Assembly (NCBI GenBank): GCA_937924525.1
Contig: CALDSU010000010.1
Coordinates: forward strand, 124,001 to 188,000
DNA length: 64,000 nucleotides
Source of the DNA: an uncultured Bryobacteraceae bacterium
Lineage (GTDB): Bacteria > Acidobacteriota > Terriglobia > Bryobacterales > Bryobacteraceae
Reading direction: 5' to 3'
Below, piece after piece: positions 10,185-19,540 of the stretch. Under the pieces are notes generated by a model. That model made no database searches and was not told the origin of the DNA. It saw nothing but the letters and a program-made list of their open reading frames with translations. Every line of letters starts with the position of its first letter. Position 1 is the first letter of the stretch. A program made the translations under genes and the position numbers.

Positions 10185-10216
10185 CGTCCTGCCGCGAGAT
10201 CCGGACCGGCAGGACG
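10185..10216 (+). terminator. perfect 10-bp inverted repeat after the TIGR03437 gene
   Basis: CGTCCTGCCG at 10185-10194 and CGGCAGGACG at 10207-10216 form a perfect 10-bp stem with a 12-base loop, starting 6 bases after the stop codon. There is no T-run after it, so it would be a U-less terminator or a 3'-end stabilising hairpin. Nothing else was recognised between it and the next gene. Confidence 0.45.
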
Positions 10217-10403
10217 CCGGGTGGTGGCGCGGGCGACGAAGTGTTCCGCGCACACGCCGAGGTCCCGCTGCCCAACATGCCTCCCGTGCGGACGCGCTCA
10301 GCATGGCGCGTGCCAGCCTGGGATTCAACGGGCCGCCGTCCCGCTTGCCAACCGCGCGGCGCGGGGCCATGCTCAAGCGTAGGCGAAGGGAGCGCCGTTG
10401 ACG

Positions 10404-11405
10404 ATGCTGGGAAGACTGCTGATTTGCCTCGCGCCCGTGCTGCTGGGCGCACAGCCGCCGGCGTCCCTGACGCCCGAGCGCATCGCCGAATTCAAGAACC
10501 TGCGTTTCGGGATGTTCGTCTGCTGGTCGTTCAGCACGTTCTCCGACAAGGAGTGGACGCCCGGCATCGCGGACGTCAGTTATTTCCGGCCCACCGGTTT
10601 CGATCCCGACGAATGGGCGCGCACGGCCCGCGGCGCGGGGATGAAGTACCTTCTGCTGCTGACCAAGCACCACGACGGCTTCTGCCTGTGGGATACGAAG
10701 ACAACCGAGCGGAAAGTCACCCGGTCGCCGCTGGGGCGCGATGTCGTGGCCGCGGTCCGCGACGCGTGCCGGAGGCGCGGCTTGAAATTGGCTTTCTACT
10801 TCTCCGAGGGAGACTGGACTTGGCCGGAGGCCGAAGACGGCAAATCCGGCAAGGGCGGTCGTAATCCCGAGGCGAAGCGAGCCCAGTTGCGCGAACTGCT
10901 GACCGGTTACGGTCCGATCGAGTTCCTCTGGTTCGATCATGCGGTGGGCGACGGCGGTCTCCGGCATCACGACACCACGGAATTCGTGAAGCGCTTGCAA
11001 CCCGCGTGCCTGGTAGGCTACAACCACGGCGAACCCAGCGGCGACTTGCGTCTGGGCGAAATGGGCCACGGTTCCTCCCTCGACGACGTGTCCGGTTCCG
11101 GCTACAACGCGCGGCACGCCAAGGGATACACCGGCTATGTGGCCGCTGAGTTCACCTACCCGATCCTGGGCGGGAACCGCCGCGGCACGCCGTACTTCGG
11201 GCGCTGGTTCTTCACGCGCGAGGAATGGAACGAGGTTGCCGTGCCGGCGGCGGATCTCTACCGCGACTACCTGGCGGCGGAAGCGCACGGGAACCTGTTC
11301 TCGCTGAACGTCGCGCCCACCCGCGCCGGCAAACTGCGCCCGGTGGATGTCCGGACGCTCGCAGAAGTGGGCAGATACGTCCGCAAGGAAGCCAGGCTGC
11401 CTTGA
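10404..11405 (+). CDS. GH29 family (alpha-L-fucosidase-like) protein, divergent and short
   Basis: A 333-residue exported protein with a signal peptide (LLICLAPVLLGAQ) and a GH29 barrel: TKHHDGFCLWDT (residues 87-98), LGRDVVAAVRDACRRRGLKLAFYFS, and a nucleophile-strand motif EFLWFDHA in which Asp178 is the expected nucleophile. GH29 enzymes hydrolyse terminal alpha-L-fucose with retention. Two oddities are seen. The usual FGxFIHWG motif reads FGMFVCWS (residues 36-42), so the conserved fucose-binding His is Cys. The C-terminal beta-sandwich of typical GH29 proteins is absent. A TTG at 10398 is an alternative start, since AAGGGAG is better spaced for it. Activity on fucosides is uncertain. Confidence 0.75.
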   Translation: MLGRLLICLAPVLLGAQPPASLTPERIAEFKNLRFGMFVCWSFSTFSDKEWTPGIADVSYFRPTGFDPDEWARTARGAGMKYLLLLTKHHDGFCLWDTKTTERKVTRSPLGRDVVAAVRDACRRRGLKLAFYFSEGDWTWPEAEDGKSGKGGRNPEAKRAQLRELLTGYGPIEFLWFDHAVGDGGLRHHDTTEFVKRLQPACLVGYNHGEPSGDLRLGEMGHGSSLDDVSGSGYNARHAKGYTGYVAAEFTYPILGGNRRGTPYFGRWFFTREEWNEVAVPAADLYRDYLAAEAHGNLFSLNVAPTRAGKLRPVDVRTLAEVGRYVRKEARLP

Positions 11406-11652
11406 GGAGTGGTCCGACGGGATGGGATTCCGCCGTGAAGGCGCCGACCGGATGTTCCGCGGGTCGACAGCCACCGCCCTGCCCGCAACGCCGGAAGAGG
11501 TGGTGGACTTGGACCGCCAGCCGGGTCGGGGAGTGGCGCAACCGGATGGCTCGGCTTCCGTTCGCTTGCGGGACCACATGCGGCGTCGCGCCCCGAAAGG
11601 GAGCGCCGGTGGGCTTGGCGCGCGGCTGGAACAAGAAGGGCGGGACGGGCGG
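11406..11652. other. convergent intergenic region, nothing recognised
   Basis: 247 bases between two convergent genes. Open frames here are short or run antisense into neighbours, and none resembles a known family. No hairpin with a T-run was found. Confidence 0.4.
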
Positions 11653-13218
11653 CTACCGGAACACGACCAGGTCGTCGAGCACAATCTCGGCGCCTTTGGA
11701 GTCCGGGTGTGGTTCGCCGCGCACTACCAGACGGAGCGTGTGCTTTCCATTTGCCAGGCCAAACGCGTGCCAGACCGACTCGCCGCGCTTGACGCCTCCT
11801 TCATCGGGATACACATCCACCGTCTGATGCAACTTGCCATCCAAGTAGACGTCGGCTTTTCCGCCCGCCGGCAGGTAGTGGCCGGTAAGGATGGCGCCGA
11901 CGCCTTCGAACGCAATCTCCGCGGCCGCGCCCTTGCTGTCGGCCACGCGTACGTTCGCCGCGCCGGGCGCCGAAGATACCTCGCGCAATTGCCACGGGCC
12001 GGTCCACTTCCAGCGCGGGTCCGTGTGGGCGATCCGTTCCACCGGGGAACCGTAATCGTCCCAGATTTCCAGCCTGGCGGCCTCGGGCGCTTGCGGCGGG
12101 ATGACGAGCGTTTCCCCGGCCAGCCGGCCGCCATGGCGCTGGACCATCGCGATGGCCCTTTTTTCCGTGCTCTCGACGATGGTGCGGAAGGAGAAGTTGG
12201 TGAAGCGGAACTTGTGGTCCGCGATGGCGGGAATGCCGCTTTTCCAAATGTCCGGAATCTGGCGGTAGCCGAGCATCACGCCCAGGATGCCGGCGGCGTT
12301 CGACGGGTTGCAGTCCGAGTCCTGGCCGGCGCGCGTCGACACGTCCAGCGTGCGGGCGAAGTCTCCCTGGCCGTACCACAGACCCAGCGCGATGTATGCT
12401 CCGTTCAGCTTGGCGTCGATGTTGAACGGTTTCAGCGCTCCGTCCGGGCAGGGCTCGCGCTGGTTCCACTTCTCTTCAATCAGCCGCCACACCTGCTTCC
12501 AATCGTCGGGGTGCTGCCGCGACCAGGCGAGCACATCCGCGATCAGCAGCCCGTAGGGGCTTTGCGGCGGCAGGCAGGCCAGACCGGCCTCCACCACCTT
12601 CCGCGGATCCGATTCGAAGAACGCGGCGGCGTACATGCCGGAGACAAACATGCCGCCGTAGATGCCATCGCCGTAGTTCATGACGCGCCCGGCGCGCCAG
12701 CACAAATCATTGGACGCCCGCGGCAAGCCGGGGCACATCAGCCCGATGAAGTCGGATTCGATCTGAAAGTCGATGTCGTTGGCGTGGGCGTTGTACCGCG
12801 GGGCGCCGGCCTGTTCGGCGGGCACGCCCCGCCGCAGGGCCCGACGCGCCGCCAGGTTGGCGTGCCACAGCGAATACCTGGCCTCCCGGAACATTTCGCC
12901 AAAGTCCGCGGTGGTCGCGTCCAGCCCCTTGTCGTCCAGGACCTGCGCGAACGTCATGTCGACGTAAAGATCGTCCTGGTTCAACGCTTCCGTCACGCGA
13001 TCCGGCGTCCAGGGCGGCAGATCTCCCTCGATGATCTGCTCGCGATACCGGAACTCGGTGGGGGCGCCAAAGCTGACGCCGATCATCTGGCCGGCCCAGC
13101 CGCCCTCAATCTTGTCGCGCAGGTCGGCCAGCGCCAGGCGGCGCTCGCCAGCGCCCGGGCGGGCGCACGACGCCAGAGCCATCAGGGCGGGAAGGAGCAG
13201 CAAAATCCGCGAAAACAT
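11653..13218 (-). CDS. ADP-ribosylglycohydrolase (DraG/ARH-fold) family lipoprotein with C-terminal beta domain
   Basis: A 521-residue protein with a lipoprotein signal (LMALASC, acylated Cys18). The ADP-ribosylglycohydrolase fold spans roughly residues 30-340: DKIEGGWAGQMIGVSFG at its start, ALNQDDLYVDMTFA with the first acidic metal ligands (Asp82, Asp83), and GQDSDCNPSNAAGILG near residue 300 with the second metal motif. A C-terminal jelly-roll-like region (about 375-521) looks like a sugar-binding or accessory domain. Cytosolic DraG relatives remove ADP-ribose from proteins. An exported lipidated form next to glycosidases more likely acts on another glycoside, but that is inference. The ATG at 13218 is chosen because the signal peptide starts there. 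Confidence 0.8.
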   Translation of the reverse strand: MFSRILLLLPALMALASCARPGAGERRLALADLRDKIEGGWAGQMIGVSFGAPTEFRYREQIIEGDLPPWTPDRVTEALNQDDLYVDMTFAQVLDDKGLDATTADFGEMFREARYSLWHANLAARRALRRGVPAEQAGAPRYNAHANDIDFQIESDFIGLMCPGLPRASNDLCWRAGRVMNYGDGIYGGMFVSGMYAAAFFESDPRKVVEAGLACLPPQSPYGLLIADVLAWSRQHPDDWKQVWRLIEEKWNQREPCPDGALKPFNIDAKLNGAYIALGLWYGQGDFARTLDVSTRAGQDSDCNPSNAAGILGVMLGYRQIPDIWKSGIPAIADHKFRFTNFSFRTIVESTEKRAIAMVQRHGGRLAGETLVIPPQAPEAARLEIWDDYGSPVERIAHTDPRWKWTGPWQLREVSSAPGAANVRVADSKGAAAEIAFEGVGAILTGHYLPAGGKADVYLDGKLHQTVDVYPDEGGVKRGESVWHAFGLANGKHTLRLVVRGEPHPDSKGAEIVLDDLVVFR

Positions 13219-13263
13219 GCCCACATTGTAGGACTCACACCTTGGCAATCCCAGGGGGCGCCG

Positions 13264-14685
13264 CTACAGGGTCCAGTCGCCGGATAGCCGCCGGCCGGCG
13301 AGTTCGCCGTCCAAGCGCAGGAGACCGGCCGCCACATCGCCGGCGCCCGTTTTCGCCTCGTAGTAGGGATCGCCGGGCACGCGGACGAACAAGCCGCGGG
13401 CGCGGTCCTCACGCCAGAACATTTCGACGGCCATCCGGGCGTAACGTTCAGCGTCCTGAAGCCACGCGCCGCCGGCGTCCAGCGCGTGGAGATCCAGCGC
13501 CAGGTTCAACGCGATGCCGAGTCCTTGCAGGGATGCCCCCTCCGGGAATGGCGTTCGCCGCGCCAGCAAGGCCACGCGCCGGGCGGCGTCGAGCATGACG
13601 CCGTCGCCATCCAGGGCGGCGAAGCAGGCCGCCATCCTTCCGTACGGCAGCAGGGCGCCGCCGCCGTAGGCGAATTCCCACGGGGAATCGAGTTCGTCCC
13701 CGGCCGGCGTGCCGTCGACATGGACCGCCTTTCGCCACCCGCCCGCCTGAGCGTTCCAGCCGTATTGCTCCCAGGCGCGGATCAACGCCCGCGCGCTTTC
13801 GCCGAGCAGCGGCTGATCCGGGAGCAGCACGCCCGCCTTGCGCAGCCAGTACGCCAGCAGCGCCATCTGCGCCGAAGCAAGCCGGGAGCTCGGCCTGGGG
13901 TCGCCGATGCAGCTTTCGGTGAGCCCGGTGCGGGGATGGCGGCGGGTCCAGTAGATACTCGCGTCACCGAGGGCCCACTGCCGCCAACGCGGCTCCCCGG
14001 TCTTGGCATGGAGAAACGCGAACGCGTGGGCAAAGTGCCCGGCGTGGCGAATCCACGGCTGACTGCCGGTGGCGGGCTGATGCTCCGGGCGGTCATACCA
14101 GGCGTGCCGGTTGTAGAGCGACCCGGGCCGGTCCTCGAAGTGGTGGTAACGCAGGCCCGCGATTGCGGCGGCTACCGCCCGCGCGTCCAGCGCCCACAGC
14201 AGATCCCAGGGCGGCGTCCATTCCAGGAACTCGTGGTGCCTGCGCTCGGCCGCCGCGGCGTCCCGCGTGAAGTCGTAGTAGAGGTGCTCGCCCCAAGCCA
14301 GCAGGCCCGTGGCCGGGTGAGGACACGCCGCCAGAAACCAGCGCATGTAGTCGTCGGCGGCGCGCCGGTAGCGCCGGTCGCCCGTCCGGCGCGAGAGGGC
14401 ATGAAACACCCGGAGCGTAACCGCGTCGTGATACAGGTTGGCTCCGCCCAGCGCGCGATCGTGCGGCCGGATGCCGGGGGGCGGCGGAACATCGGCAACC
14501 GGCACGGTCCACGAACGCGAGTCGATGACGCCGGCCCAGGCGGGCGTCGCCTTCGTTCCCAACCGGTCAAGGCCGCACGCCAGCAGGGTATCGGCGAAGC
14601 GCCGGGCGATTTCCAGCCAGCGCGCGGACGGGCGCGCGGCGAACAGCAGTACCGGCGCGCAGACGACAAAGTCCCTGCGTTTCAT
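13264..14685 (-). CDS. exported six-hairpin (alpha/alpha barrel)-like protein, possible polysaccharide-active enzyme
   Basis: A 473-residue protein starting MKRRDFVVCAPVLLFAA, a short twin-arginine-like signal sequence. The body is helical with repeated aromatic and charged pairs (YHDAVTLRVFHALSRRTGDRRYRRAADDYMRWFL, LEWTPPWDLLWALD, WIRHAGHFAHAFAFL), which resembles alpha/alpha toroid glycosidases and pectate-lyase-like enzymes. I could not assign a specific family. An ATG six codons upstream (14703) is an alternative start. Its place between a DraG-like lipoprotein and a large barrel protein suggests a role in handling extracellular carbohydrate. Confidence 0.6.
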   Translation of the reverse strand: MKRRDFVVCAPVLLFAARPSARWLEIARRFADTLLACGLDRLGTKATPAWAGVIDSRSWTVPVADVPPPPGIRPHDRALGGANLYHDAVTLRVFHALSRRTGDRRYRRAADDYMRWFLAACPHPATGLLAWGEHLYYDFTRDAAAAERRHHEFLEWTPPWDLLWALDARAVAAAIAGLRYHHFEDRPGSLYNRHAWYDRPEHQPATGSQPWIRHAGHFAHAFAFLHAKTGEPRWRQWALGDASIYWTRRHPRTGLTESCIGDPRPSSRLASAQMALLAYWLRKAGVLLPDQPLLGESARALIRAWEQYGWNAQAGGWRKAVHVDGTPAGDELDSPWEFAYGGGALLPYGRMAACFAALDGDGVMLDAARRVALLARRTPFPEGASLQGLGIALNLALDLHALDAGGAWLQDAERYARMAVEMFWREDRARGLFVRVPGDPYYEAKTGAGDVAAGLLRLDGELAGRRLSGDWTL

Positions 14686-14753
14686 AAGTAGCGTCTTCAG
14701 CATACTGGCTGCCAGGCCCGACGGCCAGCCCGGACGATAGACTGGAAAGAACC

Positions 14754-17066
14754 ATGCCGCTGCCGCACCGTGTCCGTTCCCCGCGATTTTCCTTCGCCTT
14801 GCGGGGCGGGCTGGCCGTCATTGGCGTGTTGCTGGCAGGTGTCCTTGCCGCCGAGGAGGCGGCGCTGCCCCATGGCGCGGCGCCCGGGGCCCTCGTGAGC
14901 CCGCACTTCCCGGACCGGGTGCATGAGTTCGTCTGGCGGAACTGGAACGCCGTGCCGCCGGAAAAGCTCGCCCGGATCCTGGGCGCGACGGCGCGGCAGG
15001 TGACCGACATGGCCGGGTCCATGGGCCTGCCTCCCGCCGCCGCCGTTCCACCCGAAATGCTCCACCGCGGCTACATCACGCTCATCCGGCGGAACTGGCA
15101 CCTGCTGCCGTACGAGCAACTGCTCGAACTGGTGGAGATGACTCCCGAGCGGCTTTCGTTCGCGCTGCGGGAGGACGACTTCCTTTGGGTGAAGCTGGGA
15201 CGGCTGAAGCCGAAGTGCGAACCGCTTCGCTACCAGGCGCCGGACGAGCGGGCGCGCCAGCGGGCGGCCAAGCTCCGCCGGGTGGTGGAGCAGGAATTCG
15301 GCCGCCAACTGACCCGGCCCGGCGAGCCCCGCTTCGCGTTCGTCCACCGCCTCAGCGCGCCGCCCCGCAACGCGTCCGCGGCGAAACCGCAACCGAGGCC
15401 GCTCCGCCTCGTGTATTCGTACCTGGCGGTGTACGGCGACCCGCTGGCGAATCCGGAATTGGATCCCTACCCGAACGGGTTCCTCGCGCGCCTGGCGGAA
15501 GTGGGCGTGAACGGCGTCTGGCTGCATGCGGTGTTGCGCGACCTCGCGCCCGGCGGCGCGGCGTTCCCGGAGTTCGGCGCGGGCGCGGAGGCGAGGCTGG
15601 CCCGCCTGCGGGAACTGGCCCGCCGCGCGGCGCGCCATGGCATCGGCCTGTACCTGTATCTGAACGAGCCGCGGGCGATGCCGGAATCGTTCTTTCAGAA
15701 GCGCCCGGATCTGGCCGGCGTTCGCCAGGGCGAATACCGCGCACTGTGCACTTCGCGCCCGGAGGTTCGCCGGTGGATGGCGGACGCGCTGACCCACGTC
15801 TTCTCCCGTGTTCCGGAACTGGCCGGAGTGTACGCCATCAGCGCGTCGGAAAACTTGACCAACTGCGCCTCGCTGCAGGGCTGGCGGGAATGTCCCCGCT
15901 GCCGGCGGCGGACCGACAGCGAGATCATCGCGGAAGTGGCCGCCACCCTGGAGGAAGGCGTGCACCGCGCCAAGGCGGACGCCAACGTCATCGTCTCAGA
16001 CTGGGGCTGGAAGGGACACGGCGACGCGCGCGAGATCATCGCGCGTCTGCCCGCCAGCGTGTGGCTGATGTCGGTCAGCGAATGGTCGCTGCCGATCGAG
16101 CGGGGCGGCGTGGCGTCGAAGGTGGGCGAGTACTCCATCTCGGCGGTGGGGCCGGGCCCCCGCGCCACCGCGCATTGGACCTCAGCGGCCCAGGCCGGCC
16201 TCCGCATCGCGGCGGAGGTGCAAGTCAACAATACCTGCGAACTCGCCAGTGTCCCTTACCTCCCGGTCCTGGACCTGGTGGCCGAGCACCTGGTGAACCT
16301 GGCGCCGCGGCGGCTGGACGGCATGTTGATCGGCTGGACCATGGGCGGCCATCCTTCGCCCAACTTCGAGCTGGCCAGACGCCTCAGCCAGAGCTCGCCG
16401 CCGGATGCCGAAGCTGCGTTAAACGCCTTGGCGCGAGAGCGTTTCGGTCCACGGGGCGCCATGCCCGCCCGCCGCGCCTGGACCCGCATGAGCCGCAGCT
16501 TCCGGCAATACCCGTTCCACATCAGCACCGTCTATGCCTCCCCCGTGCAGGTGGGACCGGCGAATCCGCTCTACGCGGCGAAGACCGGATACCAGGCCAC
16601 CATGTGGGGCATCCCCTACGATGACGTGGACGGCTGGCGCGGTCCTTATCCGCCGGAAGTCCTGGCCGCGCAATTCGAAAAGGTTGCAGCCGAGTGGGAG
16701 GCCGCGCTTCCGGACCTGCGCGCGGCGGTGGAGGCCGCCCCGCGAGCCACGCGCGCCGACGTGGAGGCCGATTTCCGCTACGCCCACGCGGCCGCGCTGA
16801 AGTTCCGGGCGGTGGCCAACCAGACGCGGTTCGTCCTCGCCCGCGATTCCCTCGCCGCGGCAGCGCCCGCGGATCGTCCCGCGCTCCGGCGCGCGCTCCA
16901 GGGCCTTCTCTCCGCTGAGATTGCTCTGGCCAGGCAGCTCTTTTATCTGGTCCAGCAGGACTCCCGCATCGGCTTCGAGCCTTCGTGCCATTATTTCTAT
17001 CTGCCCCTCGACCTGGTGGAGAAGGTGGTGAACTGCCGCTGGCTCATAGAGCAGTTCCGCGAATGA
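14754..17066 (+). CDS. large exported protein, probable (beta/alpha)8-barrel glycoside hydrolase of unassigned family
   Basis: A 770-residue protein with an N-terminal signal segment ([14 protein letters not shown]) and a helical N-terminal part (residues 30-200). A barrel-like region follows from about residue 215: [52 protein letters not shown] and [17 protein letters not shown], then ECPRCRRR and VSDWGWKG. The Tyr-Leu-Asn-Glu-Pro and Ser-Ala-Ser-Glu-Asn motifs are plausible catalytic strands of a GH20- or GH67-like barrel, but no family signature is certain. The C-terminal 200 residues are helical. The gene is divergent from the six-hairpin-like gene, 68 bases away. Confidence 0.55.
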   Translation: MPLPHRVRSPRFSFALRGGLAVIGVLLAGVLAAEEAALPHGAAPGALVSPHFPDRVHEFVWRNWNAVPPEKLARILGATARQVTDMAGSMGLPPAAAVPPEMLHRGYITLIRRNWHLLPYEQLLELVEMTPERLSFALREDDFLWVKLGRLKPKCEPLRYQAPDERARQRAAKLRRVVEQEFGRQLTRPGEPRFAFVHRLSAPPRNASAAKPQPRPLRLVYSYLAVYGDPLANPELDPYPNGFLARLAEVGVNGVWLHAVLRDLAPGGAAFPEFGAGAEARLARLRELARRAARHGIGLYLYLNEPRAMPESFFQKRPDLAGVRQGEYRALCTSRPEVRRWMADALTHVFSRVPELAGVYAISASENLTNCASLQGWRECPRCRRRTDSEIIAEVAATLEEGVHRAKADANVIVSDWGWKGHGDAREIIARLPASVWLMSVSEWSLPIERGGVASKVGEYSISAVGPGPRATAHWTSAAQAGLRIAAEVQVNNTCELASVPYLPVLDLVAEHLVNLAPRRLDGMLIGWTMGGHPSPNFELARRLSQSSPPDAEAALNALARERFGPRGAMPARRAWTRMSRSFRQYPFHISTVYASPVQVGPANPLYAAKTGYQATMWGIPYDDVDGWRGPYPPEVLAAQFEKVAAEWEAALPDLRAAVEAAPRATRADVEADFRYAHAAALKFRAVANQTRFVLARDSLAAAAPADRPALRRALQGLLSAEIALARQLFYLVQQDSRIGFEPSCHYFYLPLDLVEKVVNCRWLIEQFRE

Positions 17067-17124
17067 AGAAGGGCGCCGCCGCCGTGTGCTATTTCTCGGA
17101 GGAGCGGCAGCGGAGGACGACCGT

Positions 17125-17382
17125 ATGTGCCTGGCGATTCCTGGACGAGTCATCGAAATCTACGAGACCGGCGGTGTCCGCATGGGCAAGGCGGACTTCG
17201 GCGGCGTGGCCAAGGAGATCTGTCTCGCCTACCTGCCGGAACTGCAAGCGGGGGAGTACACCCTGGTCCACGCCGGCTTCGCCATCTCGCGGCTGGACGA
17301 AGAGACGGCGCGGGAGACGCTGCGCACGCTCGAGGAACTTGGCCAGTTGGGCGAGGAGCGCGACGATGAAGTATCTGGATGA
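17125..17382 (+). CDS. hypC: [NiFe]-hydrogenase maturation chaperone HypC
   Basis: An 85-residue HypC/HupF protein. It starts MCLAIPGRV with the essential Cys2 that carries the Fe(CN)2CO intermediate with HypD, followed by the OB-fold body ([31 protein letters not shown]). The ATG at 17125 is fixed by the MCLAIPG motif and a GGAGG 8 bases upstream; earlier in-frame codons are spurious. It overlaps hypD by 17 bases, so the two partners are translationally coupled. Confidence 0.95.
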   Translation: MCLAIPGRVIEIYETGGVRMGKADFGGVAKEICLAYLPELQAGEYTLVHAGFAISRLDEETARETLRTLEELGQLGEERDDEVSG

Positions 17383-18481
17383 ATTCCGCGACGGGCCACT
17401 GGCGGGGCGCCTGGCCGGGGAAATCCGCGCTACCGCGACCCGCCCCTGGACCCTGATGGAGGTGTGCGGGGGACAGACCCACTCCATCCTGCGCTACGGA
17501 TTGCACCAGTTGTTGCCGCCCGGCATCGAGTTGGTGCACGGTCCGGGCTGTCCGGTCTGCGTTACGCCCCTCGAACTGATCGACAAGGCCCTCGCCATCG
17601 CCGCCCGCCCGGGCGTGATCTTTTGCTCCTTCGGCGACATGCTGCGCGTCCCCGGCAGCGGGAAAGACCTGTTCCGCGTGCGCGCCGAAGGTGGCGATGT
17701 CCGCGTGGTCTATTCGCCGCTGGATGCGGTAAAGCTGGCCCAACGGCATCCGGACCGCGAAGTGGTGTTCTTCGGTATCGGGTTTGAAACTACCGGGCCC
17801 GCCAACGCTATGGCGGTGCGGGTGGCGAAGCAGCAGGAGGTGCGGAACTTCTCGATGTTGGTGTCGCAGGTGCTGGTTCCGCCGGCGATGGAGGCGGTGC
17901 TCGCGGCGCCCGGCAACCGCGTGCAGGCTTTTCTGGCCGCGGGCCACGTGTGCGCCGTCATGGGATGCGACGCTTACCCGCCGATCGCGCAACGCTACCG
18001 CGTGCCGATCGTCGTCACCGGTTTCGAACCGCTCGATCTGCTGAGCGGCATCCTCCGGGCCGTGCGCCAGTTGGAGCGAGGCGAGGCGCGCGTCGAGAAC
18101 GCCTATGAGCGGGCGGTGCGCTGGGAAGGCAATCCGGAGGCCCGCCGCGTGCTTGCCGAAGTGTTCGAGGCGACGGACCGGTCCTGGCGCGGCATCGGCG
18201 TCATTTCCCACAGCGGCTGGCGGCTGACGGCGGCTTACCGCGAGTTCGACGCCGAGTTACGTTTCGACGTCGGCCACCTGCAAGTGCGGGAATCGCCCCT
18301 ATGCCGCAGCGGCGAGGTTCTCCGGGGGACGCTCCGGCCGGATCACTGCCCCGCGTTCGGCCGCGAGTGCACCCCGCGCACGCCGCTGGGCGCCACCATG
18401 GTCTCCAGCGAGGGCGCTTGCGCGGCCTACTATCATTACGGCCATTTCGTGTCCGCCGGGAGCGTGGCGGCGTCGCATTGA
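17366..18481 (+). CDS. hypD: [NiFe]-hydrogenase maturation protein HypD
   Basis: A 371-residue iron-sulfur protein that, with HypC and HypE, assembles the Fe(CN)2CO group of [NiFe]-hydrogenases. Conserved blocks are [43 protein letters not shown] and [11 protein letters not shown]-terminal cysteine set ([31 protein letters not shown]) fits the [4Fe-4S] ligands. Full family length. It overlaps hypC and is followed after 17 bases by hypE. No hydrogenase structural gene is in the window. Confidence 0.96.
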   Translation: MKYLDEFRDGPLAGRLAGEIRATATRPWTLMEVCGGQTHSILRYGLHQLLPPGIELVHGPGCPVCVTPLELIDKALAIAARPGVIFCSFGDMLRVPGSGKDLFRVRAEGGDVRVVYSPLDAVKLAQRHPDREVVFFGIGFETTGPANAMAVRVAKQQEVRNFSMLVSQVLVPPAMEAVLAAPGNRVQAFLAAGHVCAVMGCDAYPPIAQRYRVPIVVTGFEPLDLLSGILRAVRQLERGEARVENAYERAVRWEGNPEARRVLAEVFEATDRSWRGIGVISHSGWRLTAAYREFDAELRFDVGHLQVRESPLCRSGEVLRGTLRPDHCPAFGRECTPRTPLGATMVSSEGACAAYYHYGHFVSAGSVAASH

Positions 18482-18498
18482 GCCCCGAGGATTCCCCT

Positions 18499-19536
18499 AT
18501 GGAATGGACCTGCCCGCTTCCCTTGCGCGACTATCCGACCATCGTGATGGGTCACGGCGCCGGCGGCCAGCTTTCCGCGGAACTCACCGAGCACCTGTTC
18601 CTGCCCGCCTTTCGCAATCCGGCGCTGGAGGCGCTGACCGACGCCGCGGTGCTGCCGTCGCTCGGCGGCCCGCTCGTGTTTTCCACGGATGCGTTCGTGG
18701 TGCGGCCGCTGTTCTTTCCCGGCGGCAGCGTGGGAGAACTCGCGGTCAACGGGACCGTGAACGATCTGGCGATGGCCGGCGCCATCCCGCTTCACCTCAG
18801 CGCGGCCTTCATCCTGGAAGAGGGCCTGCCGCTGGAGACGCTGGGCCGCATTGTGGCGCGGATGGCGGAGGCCGCCCGCCGGGCGGGCGTCCACATTGTC
18901 ACTGGCGACACGAAGGTCGTCGAGCGCGGCCACGGCGACGGCTGCTTTATCGCCACCACCGGCGTGGGCGTCCTGCGGAAGGGAGTGGAACTCTCTCCCG
19001 CTGCGGTCCGCCCGGGCGACGTCATCCTGTGCAGCGGCTACGTGGGTGACCACGGCATGGCCGTGATGAGCGTCCGCGAGGGGCTGGAGTTTGAGACGCT
19101 GATCGAGAGCGACTGCCAGCCCCTGCATACGCTGGCGGCGGCAATCTTGGAAGATCCCGGCCCGGTCCGCGTGCTGCGGGATCCTACCCGCGGCGGCCTG
19201 GCGTCCGCGCTGCATGAGATCGCGCGCCAGTCGAACGTCGGGCTGCGGGTCGACGAGACCGCGCTTCCGGTCCGCCCGGAGGTGCGCGCTGCTTGCGAGC
19301 TGCTGGGCCTGGACCCGCTGCACGTCGCCAACGAGGGCAAGCTGATCGCCGTGGTGGCGCCGGAGGCGGCTGAGGCCGCGCTCGCCCGCATGCGCCGCCA
19401 TCCCGCCGGCGCGGACGCCGCCATCATTGGTCTGGCTACCGACGCGCATCCCGGCGTCGTCGCCGTCCGGACCGCGGTGTCCGCGACGCGCGTCCTGAAC
19501 ATGATCTTCGGCGAACAGCTGCCGCGCATCTGTTAA
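18499..19536 (+). CDS. hypE: [NiFe]-hydrogenase maturation protein HypE
   Basis: A 345-residue AIR-synthase-like protein that dehydrates its C-terminal S-carboxamide to thiocyanate, the cyanide donor for hydrogenase iron. The N-terminal ATP-binding part reads GHGAGGQLSAELTEHLFLPAF and FSTDAFVVRPLFFPGGSVGELAVNGTVNDL. The protein ends MIFGEQLPRIC, with the required C-terminal cysteine. The ATG at 18499 gives the standard length. It completes hypCDE and ends 4 bases from the convergent subtilase gene, with no visible terminator between them. Confidence 0.96.
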   Translation: MEWTCPLPLRDYPTIVMGHGAGGQLSAELTEHLFLPAFRNPALEALTDAAVLPSLGGPLVFSTDAFVVRPLFFPGGSVGELAVNGTVNDLAMAGAIPLHLSAAFILEEGLPLETLGRIVARMAEAARRAGVHIVTGDTKVVERGHGDGCFIATTGVGVLRKGVELSPAAVRPGDVILCSGYVGDHGMAVMSVREGLEFETLIESDCQPLHTLAAAILEDPGPVRVLRDPTRGGLASALHEIARQSNVGLRVDETALPVRPEVRAACELLGLDPLHVANEGKLIAVVAPEAAEAALARMRRHPAGADAAIIGLATDAHPGVVAVRTAVSATRVLNMIFGEQLPRIC

Positions 19537-19540
19537 GCGT

